This document shows positions 50,210 through 61,259 of a stretch of DNA of 64,000 bases, piece after piece (positions within the stretch are counted from its first letter, which is position 1; each line of letters begins with the position of its first letter). The DNA is from Nissabacter sp. SGAir0207 (lineage in GTDB: Bacteria > Pseudomonadota > Gammaproteobacteria > Enterobacterales > Enterobacteriaceae). The position numbers were made by a program, and so were the translations under genes. The DNA lies in assembly GCF_005491205.1 (NCBI RefSeq), contig NZ_CP028035.1, positions 2,418,001 to 2,482,000 on the forward strand. The letters run 5' to 3'. The notes under the pieces are model-generated. The model saw only the letters and a list, made by a program, of their open reading frames with translations. It was not told the DNA's origin and did no database searches.

Positions 50210-50328
50210 GTTGATAATCTTTAGGTTCTTAAGTTTAACGTCCATCTAGCATCCCGCCGGATGGGGTTGTTTCACATGCCCCGCCACCGTTCCTGGCAGC
50301 AGGGTACTAAATTCAGTGAGCGCGACGC
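50210..50328 (-). promoter_or_regulatory. rpsA leader
   Basis: The 119 bases between cmk and rpsA hold no gene. Just before the rpsA ATG the sequence reads CTAAAGATTATCAAC, with no GGAGG-type motif. In E. coli the rpsA start region works through folded hairpins and is repressed by S1 itself; this leader is a good candidate for the same control. Confidence 0.55.
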
Positions 50329-51018
50329 TTATTTCTGTGGCAGTGCCAGTACGTCATGGGCGTAAGCCAACGCTTTTTCAATCACTTCATGGATGGACAT
50401 GCTGGTCGAATCCAGCAACAGGGCATCAGAAGCAGGCACCAGCGGTGCAATCGCGCGGTTGCGATCGCGGTCGTCACGCTCTTTTATCTCGGCTAAAAGA
50501 CGTTCAAAGTTAACACTAAAGCCCTTTTCCTGCAACTGTAGCATGCGCCGACGTGCACGTTCTTCCGCGCTGGCGTCCAAAAATATTTTTACTGGCGCGT
50601 CAGGAAAGACCACCGTGCCCATGTCGCGGCCATCGGCAATCAGGCCAGGTGCCTCGCGGAAGGCGCGCTGGCGGCGCAGCAGTGCTTCGCGCACCCGCGG
50701 GAAGGCGGCGGCCTGAGAGGCGGTGTTGCCTACGGTTTCCGTGCGGATCTCATTGCTGACATCCTCACCTTCCAGGATCACTTCAAGCTGCCCGTTGCGC
50801 GAGATGAACTGCACGTCAAGGTGAGCGGCCAGCGGCACCAAGGCCTCCTCGGACTGGATATCGACCTGGTGGTGCAGCGCGGCCAGCGCCAGCACGCGGT
50901 AGATGGCACCAGAGTCCAGCAGATGCCAGCCTAATGACTCCGCCAGCGCTTTGCACAGCGTACCTTTACCGGCACCACTTGGCCCATCAACGGTAATCAC
51001 CGGGGCTGTAACCGTCAT
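50329..51018 (-). CDS. cmk: Cytidylate kinase
   Basis: Cmk phosphorylates CMP and dCMP with ATP. The 229 residues (E. coli 227) begin [23 protein letters not shown], with the P-loop at about 12-20, and contain [13 protein letters not shown] and [13 protein letters not shown], the nucleotide-binding and lid regions. It precedes rpsA on the same strand as in E. coli. Confidence 0.97.
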   Translation of the reverse strand: MTVTAPVITVDGPSGAGKGTLCKALAESLGWHLLDSGAIYRVLALAALHHQVDIQSEEALVPLAAHLDVQFISRNGQLEVILEGEDVSNEIRTETVGNTASQAAAFPRVREALLRRQRAFREAPGLIADGRDMGTVVFPDAPVKIFLDASAEERARRRMLQLQEKGFSVNFERLLAEIKERDDRDRNRAIAPLVPASDALLLDSTSMSIHEVIEKALAYAHDVLALPQK

Positions 51019-51194
51019 ATCTCACTCCTTTAGATCGGGGAAACCCGCTTTATTACTCAGTAGGCTACTTCAGCCGCAGCATTATACGCTGCCTAACGCA
51101 TAACTGTTACCTTTCGCACGCGCAGTTGCTGAAATTCCCCCCATAAACTGTCAGAGAGTGTAGAAGATAGACAAAATCTGTGGGGAAGGAGAAT

Positions 51195-51217
51195 AAACGG
51201 GCATAATTTGCCCGTTT
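51195..51217. terminator. Terminator after aroA
   Basis: AAACGGGC and GCCCGTTT arms with a seven-base loop lie just after the aroA stop. The T run is short on the bottom strand, so efficiency is uncertain. Confidence 0.65.
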
Positions 51218-51225
51218 TGTTCATA

Positions 51226-52512
51226 TTATGCCGGTTGGCTCAGTGAAGCCAGGCGGTCAAAGTAGTCTGGGAAGGTTTTGGCAGTACATTTTGGATCGAG
51301 GATAGTCACCGGCGTTTCAGAGAGCGCCACCAGCGAGAAGCACATCGCCATGCGGTGATCGTCGTAGGTGCCGATCTCCGCGTACTGCAGTTCTGCCGGC
51401 GGTACCACGCGGATGTAGTCGTGCCCCTCCTCCACCTCGGCGCCCACCTTGCGCAACTCTGTCGCCATCGCCGCCAGACGGTCAGTTTCTTTCACCCGCC
51501 AATTGTAGATATTGCGGATGGTGGTCTCCCCTTGGGCAAAGAGCGCAGTGGTCGCGATGGTCATTGCCGCATCCGGGATGGCATTCATATCCATGTCGAT
51601 GCCATGCAACTCGTGGCGGCTGCACTCAATGTAACTGTCGCCCCACGTGATGCGCGCGCCCATCTTCTCCAGCACGTCGGCAAAGTGAATATCTCCCTGC
51701 ATACTGTGGCGGCCAATGCCGGTCACGCGGACGGTGCCGCCCTTGATCGCCGCAGCCGCGAGGAAGTAGGAGGCGGAAGAGGCATCGCCCTCCACCAGAT
51801 ATTCGCCGGGTGCCTGATAAGTCTGCTGGCCCTTGATGTGGAAGACGCGGTACTCATCATTCACCACTTCAACGCCAAAGCTCTTCATCATGTTGAGCGT
51901 GATGTCGATATAGGGCTTTGAGACCAACTCACCCTTGATGCGGATCGCCGTATCACGTGCCGCCAGCGGCGCGGTCATCAGCAGGGCCGTCAGGAACTGG
52001 CTGGAGACGCTGCCATCAACGGCAATATCACCGCCGTTGAACCCACCACGCAGTCGCAGCGGCGGATAGTTCTCCTGCTCCAGATAGTCAACCTGCGCGC
52101 CGCCCTGACGCAGGGCTTCCACCAGGTGGCCGATCGGCCGCTCTTTCATGCGTGGCTCGCCGGTCAACGTGATGTCGCCGTCCGCGAGGCAGAGCGCCGC
52201 CGCCAGTGGGCGCATGGCCGTTCCTGCATTGCCCAGGAACAGCTCCAACGCCTGCGCGCTGCGCAGTGGCCCGGCTTGCCCTTCCACCTCACAGCGGGTG
52301 CGATCCGCCGAGAGGCGAAACGCCACGCCCAATTTCTCCAGGGCGTTGAGCATATGGCGCACGTCATCACTGTCGAGCAGGTTGGTCAGGGTCGTGGTGC
52401 CTTGCGCCAGCGCCGCCAGCAGCAGCGCACGGTTGGACACACTTTTTGAGCCTGGGAGGTTGACGGTGCCATCAATTTTGGCAATCGGCTGTAGGGTTAA
52501 CGAGTCCTGCAT
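51226..52512 (-). CDS. aroA: EPSP synthase AroA
   Basis: AroA joins shikimate 3-phosphate and phosphoenolpyruvate to make EPSP, the sixth step of the shikimate pathway and the glyphosate target. The start at 52512 ([15 protein letters not shown]) gives 428 residues (E. coli 427), and GGAGAG lies upstream. The N-terminal [14 protein letters not shown] and [13 protein letters not shown] active-site motifs are of the class I, glyphosate-sensitive type. It follows serC through a hairpin, a known partial terminator position in this operon. Confidence 0.98.
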   Translation of the reverse strand: MQDSLTLQPIAKIDGTVNLPGSKSVSNRALLLAALAQGTTTLTNLLDSDDVRHMLNALEKLGVAFRLSADRTRCEVEGQAGPLRSAQALELFLGNAGTAMRPLAAALCLADGDITLTGEPRMKERPIGHLVEALRQGGAQVDYLEQENYPPLRLRGGFNGGDIAVDGSVSSQFLTALLMTAPLAARDTAIRIKGELVSKPYIDITLNMMKSFGVEVVNDEYRVFHIKGQQTYQAPGEYLVEGDASSASYFLAAAAIKGGTVRVTGIGRHSMQGDIHFADVLEKMGARITWGDSYIECSRHELHGIDMDMNAIPDAAMTIATTALFAQGETTIRNIYNWRVKETDRLAAMATELRKVGAEVEEGHDYIRVVPPAELQYAEIGTYDDHRMAMCFSLVALSETPVTILDPKCTAKTFPDYFDRLASLSQPA

Positions 52513-52547
52513 GTAAAACACACTCTCCAAATACTTTGCTATAAAAG

Positions 52548-52570
52548 AACCCCGGTTTGAGCCGGGGTTC
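52548..52570 (-). terminator. Intercistronic terminator between serC and aroA
   Basis: GAACCCCGG and CCGGGGTTC arms run into TTTTAT on the bottom strand. Since aroA has no clear promoter of its own nearby, this probably acts as a partial terminator that lowers aroA relative to serC. Confidence 0.8.
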
Positions 52571-52627
52571 CTGAAAATCAACGGGTTACCAGAACATGCC
52601 CGCAGCCTTACAGGTGCGGGCTGGCGA

Positions 52628-53713
52628 TTAGCCGTGGCGACGCTCGAAGTCCGCCATAAATTCGGTCAGGGCTTTCACGCCCTCAATCGGCATCGCATTG
52701 TAGATGGACGCGCGCATCCCGCCCACCACACGGTGGCCCTTCAGGGCGTGGAGGCCCGCCTTCACGGACTCGTCCAGGAAGACTTTGTCCAGCGCCGCGT
52801 CAGCCAGTTGGAAGGGAACGTTCATCCAGGAGCGGTTCGCCTGTGCCACTTCGTTGCGGTAGAAGTCGCTCTGATCGATGACACCATACAGCAATTCCGC
52901 CTTGGCTTTGTTACGTTTTTCCATCTCCAGCAGGCCGCCCTGCTCTTTCAGCCACTTAAATACCATGCCGGAGAGATACCAGGCAAAGGTCGGCGGCGTG
53001 TTGAACATGGAGTCGTTCTCGGCCAGCACTTTGTAATCAAGGATGGAGGGCAGCTCGGTTTTTGCTTTGCCCAGCAGGTCTTCCCGCACAATCACCAGCG
53101 TCAGGCCAGCCGGGCCAACGTTTTTTTGCGCACCGGCATAAATTACGCCGAAACGGCTGACGTCAATCGGACGCGAAAGGATAGAGGAGGAGTAGTCCGC
53201 CACCACCACTTTGTCACCGAAATCGGGCATATCGTGAATGGCCAGGCCGTCAATGGTTTCATTCGGGCAGTAGTGGACGTAGGCGGCGTCATCACGCAGC
53301 GCCCACTCGCTCATTGGCGTGATAGCGTGGCGGCCATCGACAGACGTTTTCACGTCCAGCACATTTGGCGTGCAATATTTCTGCGCCTCTTTTACCGCGC
53401 TGTGCGCCCAGTAGCCACCGTCGACATAGTCGGCCGTGGTGTGGTCACCCAGCAGGTTCAGCGGCACTGCGGCAAACTGCGCGCGCGCGCCACCATGGCA
53501 GAACAGCACCTTATAGTTGTCCGGGATCTTCAGCAGGTCTCGCAGGTCACGCTCCGACTCTTCCGCCACCTGGATGAACTCTTTACTGCGGTGGCTGATC
53601 TCCATCACGGAGGTGCCCAGCCCATGCCAGTTGCAGAGCTCCTGCTCGGCACGACGCAAAACTTCGACCGGCAGCATGGCCGGACCCGCACTAAAATTGA
53701 AAACCTGAGTCAT
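52628..53713 (-). CDS. serC: Phosphoserine aminotransferase SerC
   Basis: SerC makes 3-phosphoserine and, in vitamin B6 synthesis, 4-phosphohydroxythreonine. The 361 residues (E. coli 362) start [14 protein letters not shown]; the PLP lysine is near residue 197 in [19 protein letters not shown] precedes the ATG. It heads the serC-aroA pair. The 215 bases upstream, shared with the end of ycaP, contain its promoter; CRP and Lrp act there in E. coli, but I could not mark sites. Confidence 0.97.
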   Translation of the reverse strand: MTQVFNFSAGPAMLPVEVLRRAEQELCNWHGLGTSVMEISHRSKEFIQVAEESERDLRDLLKIPDNYKVLFCHGGARAQFAAVPLNLLGDHTTADYVDGGYWAHSAVKEAQKYCTPNVLDVKTSVDGRHAITPMSEWALRDDAAYVHYCPNETIDGLAIHDMPDFGDKVVVADYSSSILSRPIDVSRFGVIYAGAQKNVGPAGLTLVIVREDLLGKAKTELPSILDYKVLAENDSMFNTPPTFAWYLSGMVFKWLKEQGGLLEMEKRNKAKAELLYGVIDQSDFYRNEVAQANRSWMNVPFQLADAALDKVFLDESVKAGLHALKGHRVVGGMRASIYNAMPIEGVKALTEFMADFERRHG

Positions 53714-53928
53714 TTCCCTTCACCATTCACGATAAGATAACTGTTATGTATGACCACCAGCCTTCGGTTTTATCATCCGAACCGGCGGCCTGCAACGGTT
53801 ATCGCTCCCGACGGGACACCCCGGCAGAAACCAGAACAAGATCCTCTTCTTATACTCTGCCTGCCACGATGGCTCCCGGTTTGATGATCCCCCGTGGCAG
53901 GGCATTAATCTGGCAGGATATGCTGATT

Positions 53929-54621
53929 TCAGCCTACCCGGCGGTGGGTCAACGCAGCCACCCACTTGTCGCTTTTACATTGCGGGCACTGATATGACTC
54001 GCCGGCTTTCAGGTGATGGATCAGGCTGCACTGGTGGCAGGCGTAGTCACCCTCTTTTGTCGCGCGGGTCATAAAGGTGATGTAATCGGCGGGCATCACG
54101 GGCAGCCCCGGCTTTACCTCCTCTGGCTCAAAAAAGAAGACGCTGATGCCGCCGTTGACCTCCAGCACCGCCAGTCGTACCTGCCCCAAATGCTCAACGC
54201 CAGCCAGCCGCAGCTCCATAAAAAACTCATCGTGAGTGATGTTGCGCTTTTTCATGGTCTTCCACTCAAACTGGCCGTTGCGCACCAGCATCAGCGGCTT
54301 GCCCTCCATCCAGTTCTGTACATGCCGGTTGTAGGACATCAGCTTGGTCGCCAGACGATAGAACACCATGATAGAGGCAAACACCATGAACACCGGCAGC
54401 AATGGCACATCGTCATAGAAGGTGACATCTCCTGCCGCCGAGCCGAGGGTCAGGATGATCAGCACCTCAAACAGCGACATCTGCCTGACACCCCGCCGGC
54501 CACTGACTTTGAGGAACAGAAACACCAGCACAAAGGTGAACAGGCAACGAGCCGCGACTTCCGCCAGGAACTCCAGCGGGAACTTGTCCAGCGCCATCCG
54601 TTGAAGATCAAACGCTTTCAT
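53929..54621 (-). CDS. ycaP: DUF421 inner-membrane protein YcaP
   Basis: The start at 54621 (MKAFDLQRMALDKFP), with AAGGA seven bases upstream, gives 230 residues, exactly the E. coli YcaP length; the open frame upstream is not part of the protein. Two or three membrane segments lie at about 20-85 with LFEVLIILTLGSAAGD, followed by a cytosolic DUF421 domain and a C-terminal zinc-ribbon-like CHQC...CPQC. Function is unknown. It diverges from ycaO across 226 bases. Confidence 0.92.
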   Translation of the reverse strand: MKAFDLQRMALDKFPLEFLAEVAARCLFTFVLVFLFLKVSGRRGVRQMSLFEVLIILTLGSAAGDVTFYDDVPLLPVFMVFASIMVFYRLATKLMSYNRHVQNWMEGKPLMLVRNGQFEWKTMKKRNITHDEFFMELRLAGVEHLGQVRLAVLEVNGGISVFFFEPEEVKPGLPVMPADYITFMTRATKEGDYACHQCSLIHHLKAGESYQCPQCKSDKWVAALTHRRVG

Positions 54622-54847
54622 CTTGCTTTCCTTAGAAAAGGCCATGACCAGATGCCGACAATCTACGGTCTGCGGTGGCTGCTTGGCAATCTTTTGCCCC
54701 GTTCCCGCCGACGTCATCACACACGGGCTATTGGATGGCGAAAAAACAATCTTTTTATTGCCCCCTTTGCCATGATCAATCCGTGGAGCTGAAGAATAAA
54801 AGTCCGTATCATGGCGCCTTTCAGTACGATGATAAAAAGTGATCCCC

Positions 54848-56605
54848 ATGACCCAAACCTTTATTCCCGGCAAAGACGCGGCACTGGAAGACTCCATTGC
54901 ACGTTTCCAGAAAAAGCTGACCGATTTAGGCTTCAACATTGAAGAGGCCTCCTGGCTGAATCCGGTGCCTCACGTCTGGTCGGTGCACATTCGCGATCGC
55001 GACTGCCCGCTCTGCTTCACTAACGGCAAGGGCGCCAGCAAGAAAGCCGCGCTGGCCTCGGCGCTGGGCGAGTATTTCGAACGCCTCTCCACCAACTATT
55101 TCTTCGCCGACTTCTATCTGGGCAAAGCGATCGCCGAGGGCGAATTCGTTCACTACCCTAATGAGAAATGGTTCCCGATCCCGGAAGACAACAGCCTGCC
55201 GGAAGGGATCCTGGATGCGCGCCTGCATGACTTCTACGATCCGGATCAGGCACTGTCTGGCAGCGATCTGATTGACCTGCAATCCGGCAATGCCGCGCGT
55301 GGCATCTGCGCCCTGCCCTTCACCCGCCAGTCGGATGAGCAGACCGTTTATATCCCGATGAATATCATCGGCAACCTCTATGTGTCGAACGGCATGTCCG
55401 CCGGTAACACCGCCAATGAGGCACGCGTGCAGGGCCTCTCTGAGGTGTTCGAGCGCTATGTGAAAAACCGCATCATCGCGGAATCCATCAGCCTGCCGGC
55501 CATCCCGGAAGACGTGCTGGCGCGCTACCCTGGCGTGGTTGAGGCCATCGCCAAACTGGAAGAGGAAGGTTTCCCGATCCTGGCCTATGACGCCTCGTTG
55601 GGCGGCCAGTACCCGGTAATTTGTGTCGTGCTGTTCAACCCGGCCAATGGCACCTGCTTCGCCTCCTTTGGTGCACACCCGGACTTTGGCGTGGCACTGG
55701 AGCGTACCGTTACTGAGCTGCTGCAGGGCCGCAGCCTGAAAGATCTGGATGTCTTCACGCCGCCGACCTTCGATGACGAAGAGGTCGCGGAACATGCCAA
55801 CCTGGAGACCCACTTCATTGACTCCAGCGGCTTGATCTCTTGGGATATGTTCAAGCAGGACGCGGACTATGCGTTCGCTGACTGGGACTTCAGCGGTACT
55901 ACCGAAGAGGAGTTCGCGACCCTGATGGCCATCTTCCAGCAAGAAGATGCCGAGGTATATATCGCGGATTATGAGCATCTGGGCGTGTACGCCTGTCGTA
56001 TTCTGGTGCCGGGCATGTCGGATATCTACCCGGCAGAAGATCTGTTGCTGGCTAACAACAGCATGGGTGCCCCGCTGCGTGAGAAACTGCTAGCGCTGCC
56101 GGACAGCGACTGGAGCCGCGAAGAGTATCTGGCGCTGATCCAAGAGCTGGACGACGAGGGTATGGATGACTTTACCCGCGTGCGTGAACTGCTTGGTCTG
56201 GCGACCGGCAAAGACAATGGCTGGTACACGCTGCGCATTGGCGAGCTGAAATCCATGCTGGCCCTGGCGGGCGGCGATCTGGATCAGGCGCTGATTTGGG
56301 CGGAGTGGACACAGGAGTTCAACGCTTCTGTCTTCACGCCAGAGCGCAGCAACTACTACCGTTGCCTGCAAACCCTGCTGCTGCTGGCGCAGGAGCCAGA
56401 GCGCGAGCCGGCACAGTACTATGCTGCCTTTGTGAAGATGTATGGTCAGGAAGCGGTGGATCAGGCTTCCGCCGCCCTGAGTGGCGAAGCGCGTTTCCAT
56501 GGGCTGTTTGCCATTGATGATGAGCTTCAGGCCCTGCCAGCCCATCAGGCGTTGCTGGCGGCTTATGAGAAGCTACAACAGGCTAAGCGCCGCCACTGGG
56601 CGTAA
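54848..56605 (+). CDS. ycaO: YcaO-domain protein
   Basis: E. coli YcaO is an ATP-dependent protein linked to RimO-dependent beta-methylthiolation of ribosomal protein S12. The 585 residues (E. coli 586) carry the YcaO core at about 45-370, with CFTNGKGASKKAALASALGEYFER and NGMSAGNTANEARVQGLSEVFERY for ATP and magnesium binding, then a C-terminal helical repeat-like part. No azoline or thiazole partner gene lies nearby, so it is the standalone type. GTG 54839 is a less likely start. It diverges from ycaP. Confidence 0.95.
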   Translation: MTQTFIPGKDAALEDSIARFQKKLTDLGFNIEEASWLNPVPHVWSVHIRDRDCPLCFTNGKGASKKAALASALGEYFERLSTNYFFADFYLGKAIAEGEFVHYPNEKWFPIPEDNSLPEGILDARLHDFYDPDQALSGSDLIDLQSGNAARGICALPFTRQSDEQTVYIPMNIIGNLYVSNGMSAGNTANEARVQGLSEVFERYVKNRIIAESISLPAIPEDVLARYPGVVEAIAKLEEEGFPILAYDASLGGQYPVICVVLFNPANGTCFASFGAHPDFGVALERTVTELLQGRSLKDLDVFTPPTFDDEEVAEHANLETHFIDSSGLISWDMFKQDADYAFADWDFSGTTEEEFATLMAIFQQEDAEVYIADYEHLGVYACRILVPGMSDIYPAEDLLLANNSMGAPLREKLLALPDSDWSREEYLALIQELDDEGMDDFTRVRELLGLATGKDNGWYTLRIGELKSMLALAGGDLDQALIWAEWTQEFNASVFTPERSNYYRCLQTLLLLAQEPEREPAQYYAAFVKMYGQEAVDQASAALSGEARFHGLFAIDDELQALPAHQALLAAYEKLQQAKRRHWA

Positions 56606-56642
56606 AGTCAGGCTGACGCCCCTGTTTTAAGGTACCATTCTC

Positions 56643-56679
56643 AAGCCCCGGTAATGCATAACATTACTGGGGCTTTTTA
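56643..56679 (+). terminator. Terminator after ycaO
   Basis: AAGCCCCGGTAATG and CATTACTGGGGCTT form a long hairpin followed by TTTT, 38 bases after the ycaO stop. Confidence 0.9.
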
Positions 56680-57047
56680 TTTCTCCCACTTTTCTACGCC
56701 TTAGGAGAAATTAATTTCCAGCCCGACTCCTACCCTTCAGTCACGTTAATGATAATGCGGCAATGTTAATTATAAATTAAATTTATCGCGCAAAAGAGGC
56801 TTGAAATAATACATTTATCTATTAGAGTTAACCTGATCTTTAATTCACATCGCCTACCAATCAAAAAAATATATAAAAGTTAAAATAAATTTAATGTATA
56901 TAAATCAAAGCTTTAACAATAAAAATAAAGACAATCTTATGGTGGGCGTGGATGCGCCCGGTGCGTTTATGATCTAAATCAATTTTTATCGATCATGGCT
57001 TTGTTAGTATCTCTTTGCACTGTCTTAACCTATCAGAGAGAGTTAGT
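56680..57047 (+). promoter_or_regulatory. focA-pflB control region
   Basis: This AT-rich stretch holds no gene. It contains an IHF-like site (AATCAAAGCTTTA, 56903-56915), an FNR-like box (ATGAT-CTAA-ATCAA, 56969-56982) and a -10-like TAGTAT (57005-57010). The FNR box centre lies 41.5 bases before the start predicted from that -10, the class II FNR spacing. E. coli focA-pfl is activated by FNR and ArcA with IHF help. Confidence 0.65.
56969..56982 (+). promoter_or_regulatory. FNR-like box before focA
   Basis: ATGATCTAAATCAA differs from the FNR consensus TTGAT-N4-ATCAA at one position. Its spacing to the TAGTAT -10 fits activation in the absence of oxygen. Confidence 0.7.
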
Positions 57048-57905
57048 GTGAACGCTGACAACCCTTTCAATTTACTGCTTCCCCCCGCGATGGCAAAAGT
57101 TGCCGAAGATGCGGGTGTCTATAAAGCGACTAAACATCCGCTCACCACCTTTTATTTAGCGATTACCGCGGGTGTGTTTATCTCGATTGCGTTTGTTTTC
57201 TATATTACCGCCACTACCGGCACCGCTGGCGTACCTTACGGTCTCGCCAAATTGGTCGGCGGCCTCTGCTTCTCCTTGGGCCTGATGCTGGTGATTGTCG
57301 GCGGTGCGGATCTGTTTACCTCCACGGTGCTGATCGTCGTCGCTAAGGCCAGCCGGCGCATCACATGGGGGCAACTGGCCCGTAACTGGGTCAATGTTTA
57401 CCTCGGCAACCTGGTGGGTGCCCTCTTCTTCGTCGCCCTGATGTGGTACTCCGGCGAATATATGGTTGCCAATGGGCAGTGGGGCCTGAATGTGCTCCAA
57501 ACGGCCGATCACAAAGTCCACCATACCTTCATTGAAGCCGTCTGCCTCGGCACTCTGGCGAACCTGATGGTCTGTCTGGCAGTGTGGATGAGCTACTCCG
57601 GCCGTACCCTGACGGACAAGTGTCTGGCGATGTTGCTGCCAGTAGGCATGTTTGTCGCCAGCGGTTTTGAGCACAGCATCGCCAACATGTTCCTTATTCC
57701 CTTTGGCATCGTCATCAAGAATTTTGCCACGCCGGAGTTCTGGCAAGCCGTCGGCGCCAGCCCGGAGCAGTTTTCTCACCTCACCATCAGCAACTTTATT
57801 GTCGACAACCTGATCCCAGTGACACTCGGCAACATCATTGGCGGCGGGGTGCTGGTAGGACTGACGTACTGGGCAATCTATTTACGTGGCGGTAATCACC
57901 ACTGA
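57048..57905 (+). CDS. focA: Formate channel FocA
   Basis: FocA is a pentameric inner-membrane channel moving formate out and, at low pH, in. I start it at GTG 57048, with AGAGAG just upstream, giving 285 residues, the E. coli length. Six membrane helices are visible; H209 in GFEHSIANMF is the pore histidine, and the Thr-rich loop near ADLFTSTV is conserved. A GTG start may keep FocA low relative to PflB. It is followed by pflB after 58 bases. Confidence 0.97.
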   Translation: MNADNPFNLLLPPAMAKVAEDAGVYKATKHPLTTFYLAITAGVFISIAFVFYITATTGTAGVPYGLAKLVGGLCFSLGLMLVIVGGADLFTSTVLIVVAKASRRITWGQLARNWVNVYLGNLVGALFFVALMWYSGEYMVANGQWGLNVLQTADHKVHHTFIEAVCLGTLANLMVCLAVWMSYSGRTLTDKCLAMLLPVGMFVASGFEHSIANMFLIPFGIVIKNFATPEFWQAVGASPEQFSHLTISNFIVDNLIPVTLGNIIGGGVLVGLTYWAIYLRGGNHH

Positions 57906-57963
57906 CCGGTGTTTACGCCACTGCGGGTTTACAAAGAAATCCATATTTTAAGGTAGGTGCAAT

Positions 57964-60246
57964 ATGTCCGAACTTAATGAAAAACTGGCAAGTGCATGGG
58001 AAGGCTTCCAACAGGGCGAATGGCAGAATACCGTCAACGTCCGTGACTTCATCCAGAAAAACTACACCCCCTATGAAGGCGATGAGTCCTTCCTTGCGGG
58101 CGCAACCGAGGCGACCACTGCCCTGTGGGCACAGGTGATGGAAGGCGTCAAAATTGAGAACCGCACCCATGCGCCGGTTGATTTTGACACCCACGTCGCC
58201 GCTACCATCACCTCGCACGATGCCGGCTACATCCAGAAAGGGCTGGAAAAAATTGTTGGCCTGCAAACGGATGCCCCGCTGAAACGCGCGCTGATTCCCT
58301 TTGGCGGCATCAAAATGGTGGAAGGCTCCTGTAAAGTCTATGGTCGCGAACTCGACCCGCAGCTGAAAAAAATCTTCACCGAATACCGCAAAACCCACAA
58401 CCAGGGCGTATTTGATGTCTATACCCCAGACATCCTGCGCTGCCGTAAATCTGGTGTGCTGACTGGCCTGCCAGATGCCTATGGCCGTGGCCGCATCATC
58501 GGCGATTACCGTCGTGTGGCACTGTATGGTATCGATTTCCTGATGGCGGACAAATTCGCCCAGTTCAAATCCCTGCAGGCAAAGCTGGAAAACGGCGAAG
58601 ATCTGGAGATGACCATCCAGCTGCGTGAAGAGATCGCGGAGCAACACCGCGCACTGGCGCAGATGAAAGAGATGGCTGCCAAATATGGCTATGACATCTC
58701 CGCCCCGGCGAAAAACGCGCAGGAAGCCGTACAGTGGACCTACTTTGGCTACCTGGCTGCAGTGAAATCGCAGAACGGCGCAGCCATGTCCTTTGGCCGT
58801 GTCTCCACCTTCCTTGATGTCTATATCGAACGTGACATCAAAGCCGGTACCCTGACTGAACAGCAGGCGCAGGAGCTGATCGACCATCTGGTGATGAAAC
58901 TGCGTATGGTGCGCTTCCTGCGTACGCCGGAGTACGATGAACTCTTCTCTGGCGACCCGATCTGGGCCACCGAATCCCTGGCAGGGATGGGCGTAGATGG
59001 GCGTACGCTGGTCACCAAAAACAGCTTCCGTTTCCTGAACACGCTCTACACCATGGGTCCGTCACCGGAACCTAACATGACCATCCTGTGGTCGGAAAAA
59101 CTGCCTCTCAACTTCAAGAAGTTTGCGGCCAAAGTCTCCATCGACACCTCATCCGTACAGTATGAAAACGATGACCTGATGCGCCCTGACTTCAATAACG
59201 ATGACTACGCCATCGCCTGCTGTGTTAGCCCGATGATTGTCGGCAAACAGATGCAGTTCTTTGGCGCTCGCGCCAACCTGGCGAAAACCATGCTGTATGC
59301 AATTAACGGCGGCATGGATGAGAAGCTGAAAATGCAGGTCGGCCCGAAAGAAGCGCCGATGATGGATGACGTGCTGGACTATGACAAAGTCATGGAGCGC
59401 ATGGATCACTTTATGGATTGGTTGGCGAAACAGTACGTTACCGCGCTGAACATTATCCATTACATGCATGACAAATACAGCTACGAAGCCGCATTGATGG
59501 CGCTGCACGATCGTGACGTCTACCGTACCATGGCATGTGGTATCGCTGGTCTGTCAGTGGCTGCCGACTCCCTGTCAGCGATTAAGTATGCCAAGGTGTC
59601 AACCATCCGTGATGAAGATGGCCTGGCCGTAGACTTCAAGATTGAGGGCGAATACCCGCAATTTGGTAACAACGACCCGCGCGTGGATGACATCGCCTGC
59701 GATCTGGTTGAGCGCTTCATGAAGAAAATCCAGAAGCTGCGCACCTATCGTCATGCAGTACCGACCCAGTCAGTGCTGACCATCACCTCCAACGTGGTAT
59801 ACGGCAAAAAAACCGGCAATACCCCGGATGGCCGCCGTGCTGGCCAGCCGTTTGGCCCCGGTGCCAACCCGATGCATGGTCGTGACCAGAAAGGTGCGGT
59901 AGCGTCCTTGACCTCGGTGGCTAAACTGCCATTTGCCTACGCGAAGGATGGTATCTCATATACCTTCTCTATCGTGCCGAACGCGCTGGGCAAAGATGAT
60001 GATGTACGCAAAGCCAACCTGGCAGGTCTGATGGATGGTTACTTCCACCATGAAGCCTCCATCGAGGGCGGCCAGCATCTGAACGTCAACGTCATGAACC
60101 GCGAAATGCTGCTGGATGCGATGGAACACCCGGAGAAATATCCGCAACTGACCATCCGCGTTTCTGGTTATGCCGTTCGCTTCAACTCGCTGACCAAAGA
60201 GCAACAGCAAGACGTGATTACCCGTACCTTTACCAAGTCGCTGTAA
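57964..60246 (+). CDS. pflB: Pyruvate formate-lyase PflB
   Basis: PflB splits pyruvate and CoA to acetyl-CoA and formate under anaerobic conditions. The 760 residues equal the E. coli length. The paired active-site cysteines are in [10 protein letters not shown] (near 419-420) and the glycyl radical sits at G735 in [13 protein letters not shown] precedes the ATG. Its codons suggest high expression. A terminator follows at 60259. Confidence 0.98.
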   Translation: MSELNEKLASAWEGFQQGEWQNTVNVRDFIQKNYTPYEGDESFLAGATEATTALWAQVMEGVKIENRTHAPVDFDTHVAATITSHDAGYIQKGLEKIVGLQTDAPLKRALIPFGGIKMVEGSCKVYGRELDPQLKKIFTEYRKTHNQGVFDVYTPDILRCRKSGVLTGLPDAYGRGRIIGDYRRVALYGIDFLMADKFAQFKSLQAKLENGEDLEMTIQLREEIAEQHRALAQMKEMAAKYGYDISAPAKNAQEAVQWTYFGYLAAVKSQNGAAMSFGRVSTFLDVYIERDIKAGTLTEQQAQELIDHLVMKLRMVRFLRTPEYDELFSGDPIWATESLAGMGVDGRTLVTKNSFRFLNTLYTMGPSPEPNMTILWSEKLPLNFKKFAAKVSIDTSSVQYENDDLMRPDFNNDDYAIACCVSPMIVGKQMQFFGARANLAKTMLYAINGGMDEKLKMQVGPKEAPMMDDVLDYDKVMERMDHFMDWLAKQYVTALNIIHYMHDKYSYEAALMALHDRDVYRTMACGIAGLSVAADSLSAIKYAKVSTIRDEDGLAVDFKIEGEYPQFGNNDPRVDDIACDLVERFMKKIQKLRTYRHAVPTQSVLTITSNVVYGKKTGNTPDGRRAGQPFGPGANPMHGRDQKGAVASLTSVAKLPFAYAKDGISYTFSIVPNALGKDDDVRKANLAGLMDGYFHHEASIEGGQHLNVNVMNREMLLDAMEHPEKYPQLTIRVSGYAVRFNSLTKEQQQDVITRTFTKSL

Positions 60247-60258
60247 TCATAAATGGCC

Positions 60259-60282
60259 AAAAGCTCCAGGGAAGGAGCTTTT
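60259..60282 (+). terminator. Terminator after pflB
   Basis: AAAAGCTCC and GGAGCTTTT arms with a six-base loop lie 12 bases after the pflB stop. pflA, 190 bases on, therefore probably has its own promoter, as in E. coli. Confidence 0.85.
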
Positions 60283-60473
60283 CCCCCACCCTCTGTTCAC
60301 CCCTTCATTTCCCCGACCGGGTGACGGGTTTGCCGGGCATCCACTGCTCTGGGTATCAGGCAAAACCGTTATTCCTCGCCAGGCAGATATCACCTGATAT
60401 CTTGTGTATCGCTGCACCTCCCCCTGGCGTGATTCAGACTGCATTTGAACAGTCACATTTTGGAGAGCCCGCA

Positions 60474-61214
60474 ATGTCAGTAAAAGGTCGTATCCACTCT
60501 TTTGAATCCTGCGGCACGGTAGATGGCCCCGGCATTCGCTTTATTGTGTTTTTCCAGGGCTGTTTGATGCGCTGTCTTTACTGCCATAACCGCGATACCT
60601 GGAACACCCACGGCGGCAAAGAGATTACCGTCGAAGAGCTGATGAAGGAAGTGGTGACCTATCGCCACTTTATGAATGCTTCCGGCGGTGGGGTCACGGC
60701 GTCTGGCGGTGAAGCGATTTTACAGGCTGAATTTGTACGTGATTGGTTTCGCGCCTGCCAGACAGAGGGTATCAATACCTGTCTTGATACCAACGGCTTT
60801 GTCCGACGCTACGATCCAGTAATTGATGAGCTACTGGACGTTACCGATTTAGTGATGCTGGATCTGAAACAGATGAATGATGATATCCACCAAAATCTGG
60901 TGGGGGTCTCGAATCATCGTACTCTGGACTTTGCCCGCTATCTGGCGAAGCGTAACCAGCGTACCTGGATCCGTTATGTGGTGGTGCCAGGTTGGTCTGA
61001 TGATGATGACTCGGCGCACAGGCTGGGCGAGTTTACCCGTGACATGGGGAACATTGAGAAGATTGAACTGCTGCCCTATCACGAGCTGGGCAAGCATAAA
61101 TGGGTAGCGATGGGGGAAGAGTACAAACTGGATGGCGTCAGGCCGCCGCCAAAAGAGACCATGGATCGGGTGAAACAGATTCTGGAAGGGTATGGCCACA
61201 AAGTCATGTACTGA
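60474..61214 (+). CDS. pflA: Pyruvate formate-lyase activating enzyme PflA
   Basis: PflA is the radical-SAM enzyme that creates the glycyl radical on PflB. From ATG 60474 (GGAGAG upstream) it has 246 residues, the E. coli length; open frame upstream of this is not family sequence. The [4Fe-4S] ligands are C30, C34 and C37 in CLMRCLYC, and [10 protein letters not shown] is the SAM glycine motif. A hairpin separates it from ycaD. Confidence 0.98.
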   Translation: MSVKGRIHSFESCGTVDGPGIRFIVFFQGCLMRCLYCHNRDTWNTHGGKEITVEELMKEVVTYRHFMNASGGGVTASGGEAILQAEFVRDWFRACQTEGINTCLDTNGFVRRYDPVIDELLDVTDLVMLDLKQMNDDIHQNLVGVSNHRTLDFARYLAKRNQRTWIRYVVVPGWSDDDDSAHRLGEFTRDMGNIEKIELLPYHELGKHKWVAMGEEYKLDGVRPPPKETMDRVKQILEGYGHKVMY

Positions 61215-61231
61215 CCACACCACGAGATAAC

Positions 61232-61251
61232 AGGGCGGTTACCCGCCCTGC
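61232..61251. terminator. Hairpin between pflA and ycaD
   Basis: CAGGGCGG and CCGCCCTG arms with a four-base loop sit between the convergent stops. No T run is present on either side. Confidence 0.55.
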
Positions 61252-61259
61252 CAGAAGCG

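Noticed and set aside
54622..54939. A 106-residue N-terminal extension of YcaP across the ycaO promoter
   Set aside because: It shows no family similarity, and AAGGA precedes the ATG that gives the exact family length.
60321..60473. N-terminal extension of PflA
   Set aside because: E. coli PflA begins at the MSV equivalent; GGAGAG precedes that ATG.
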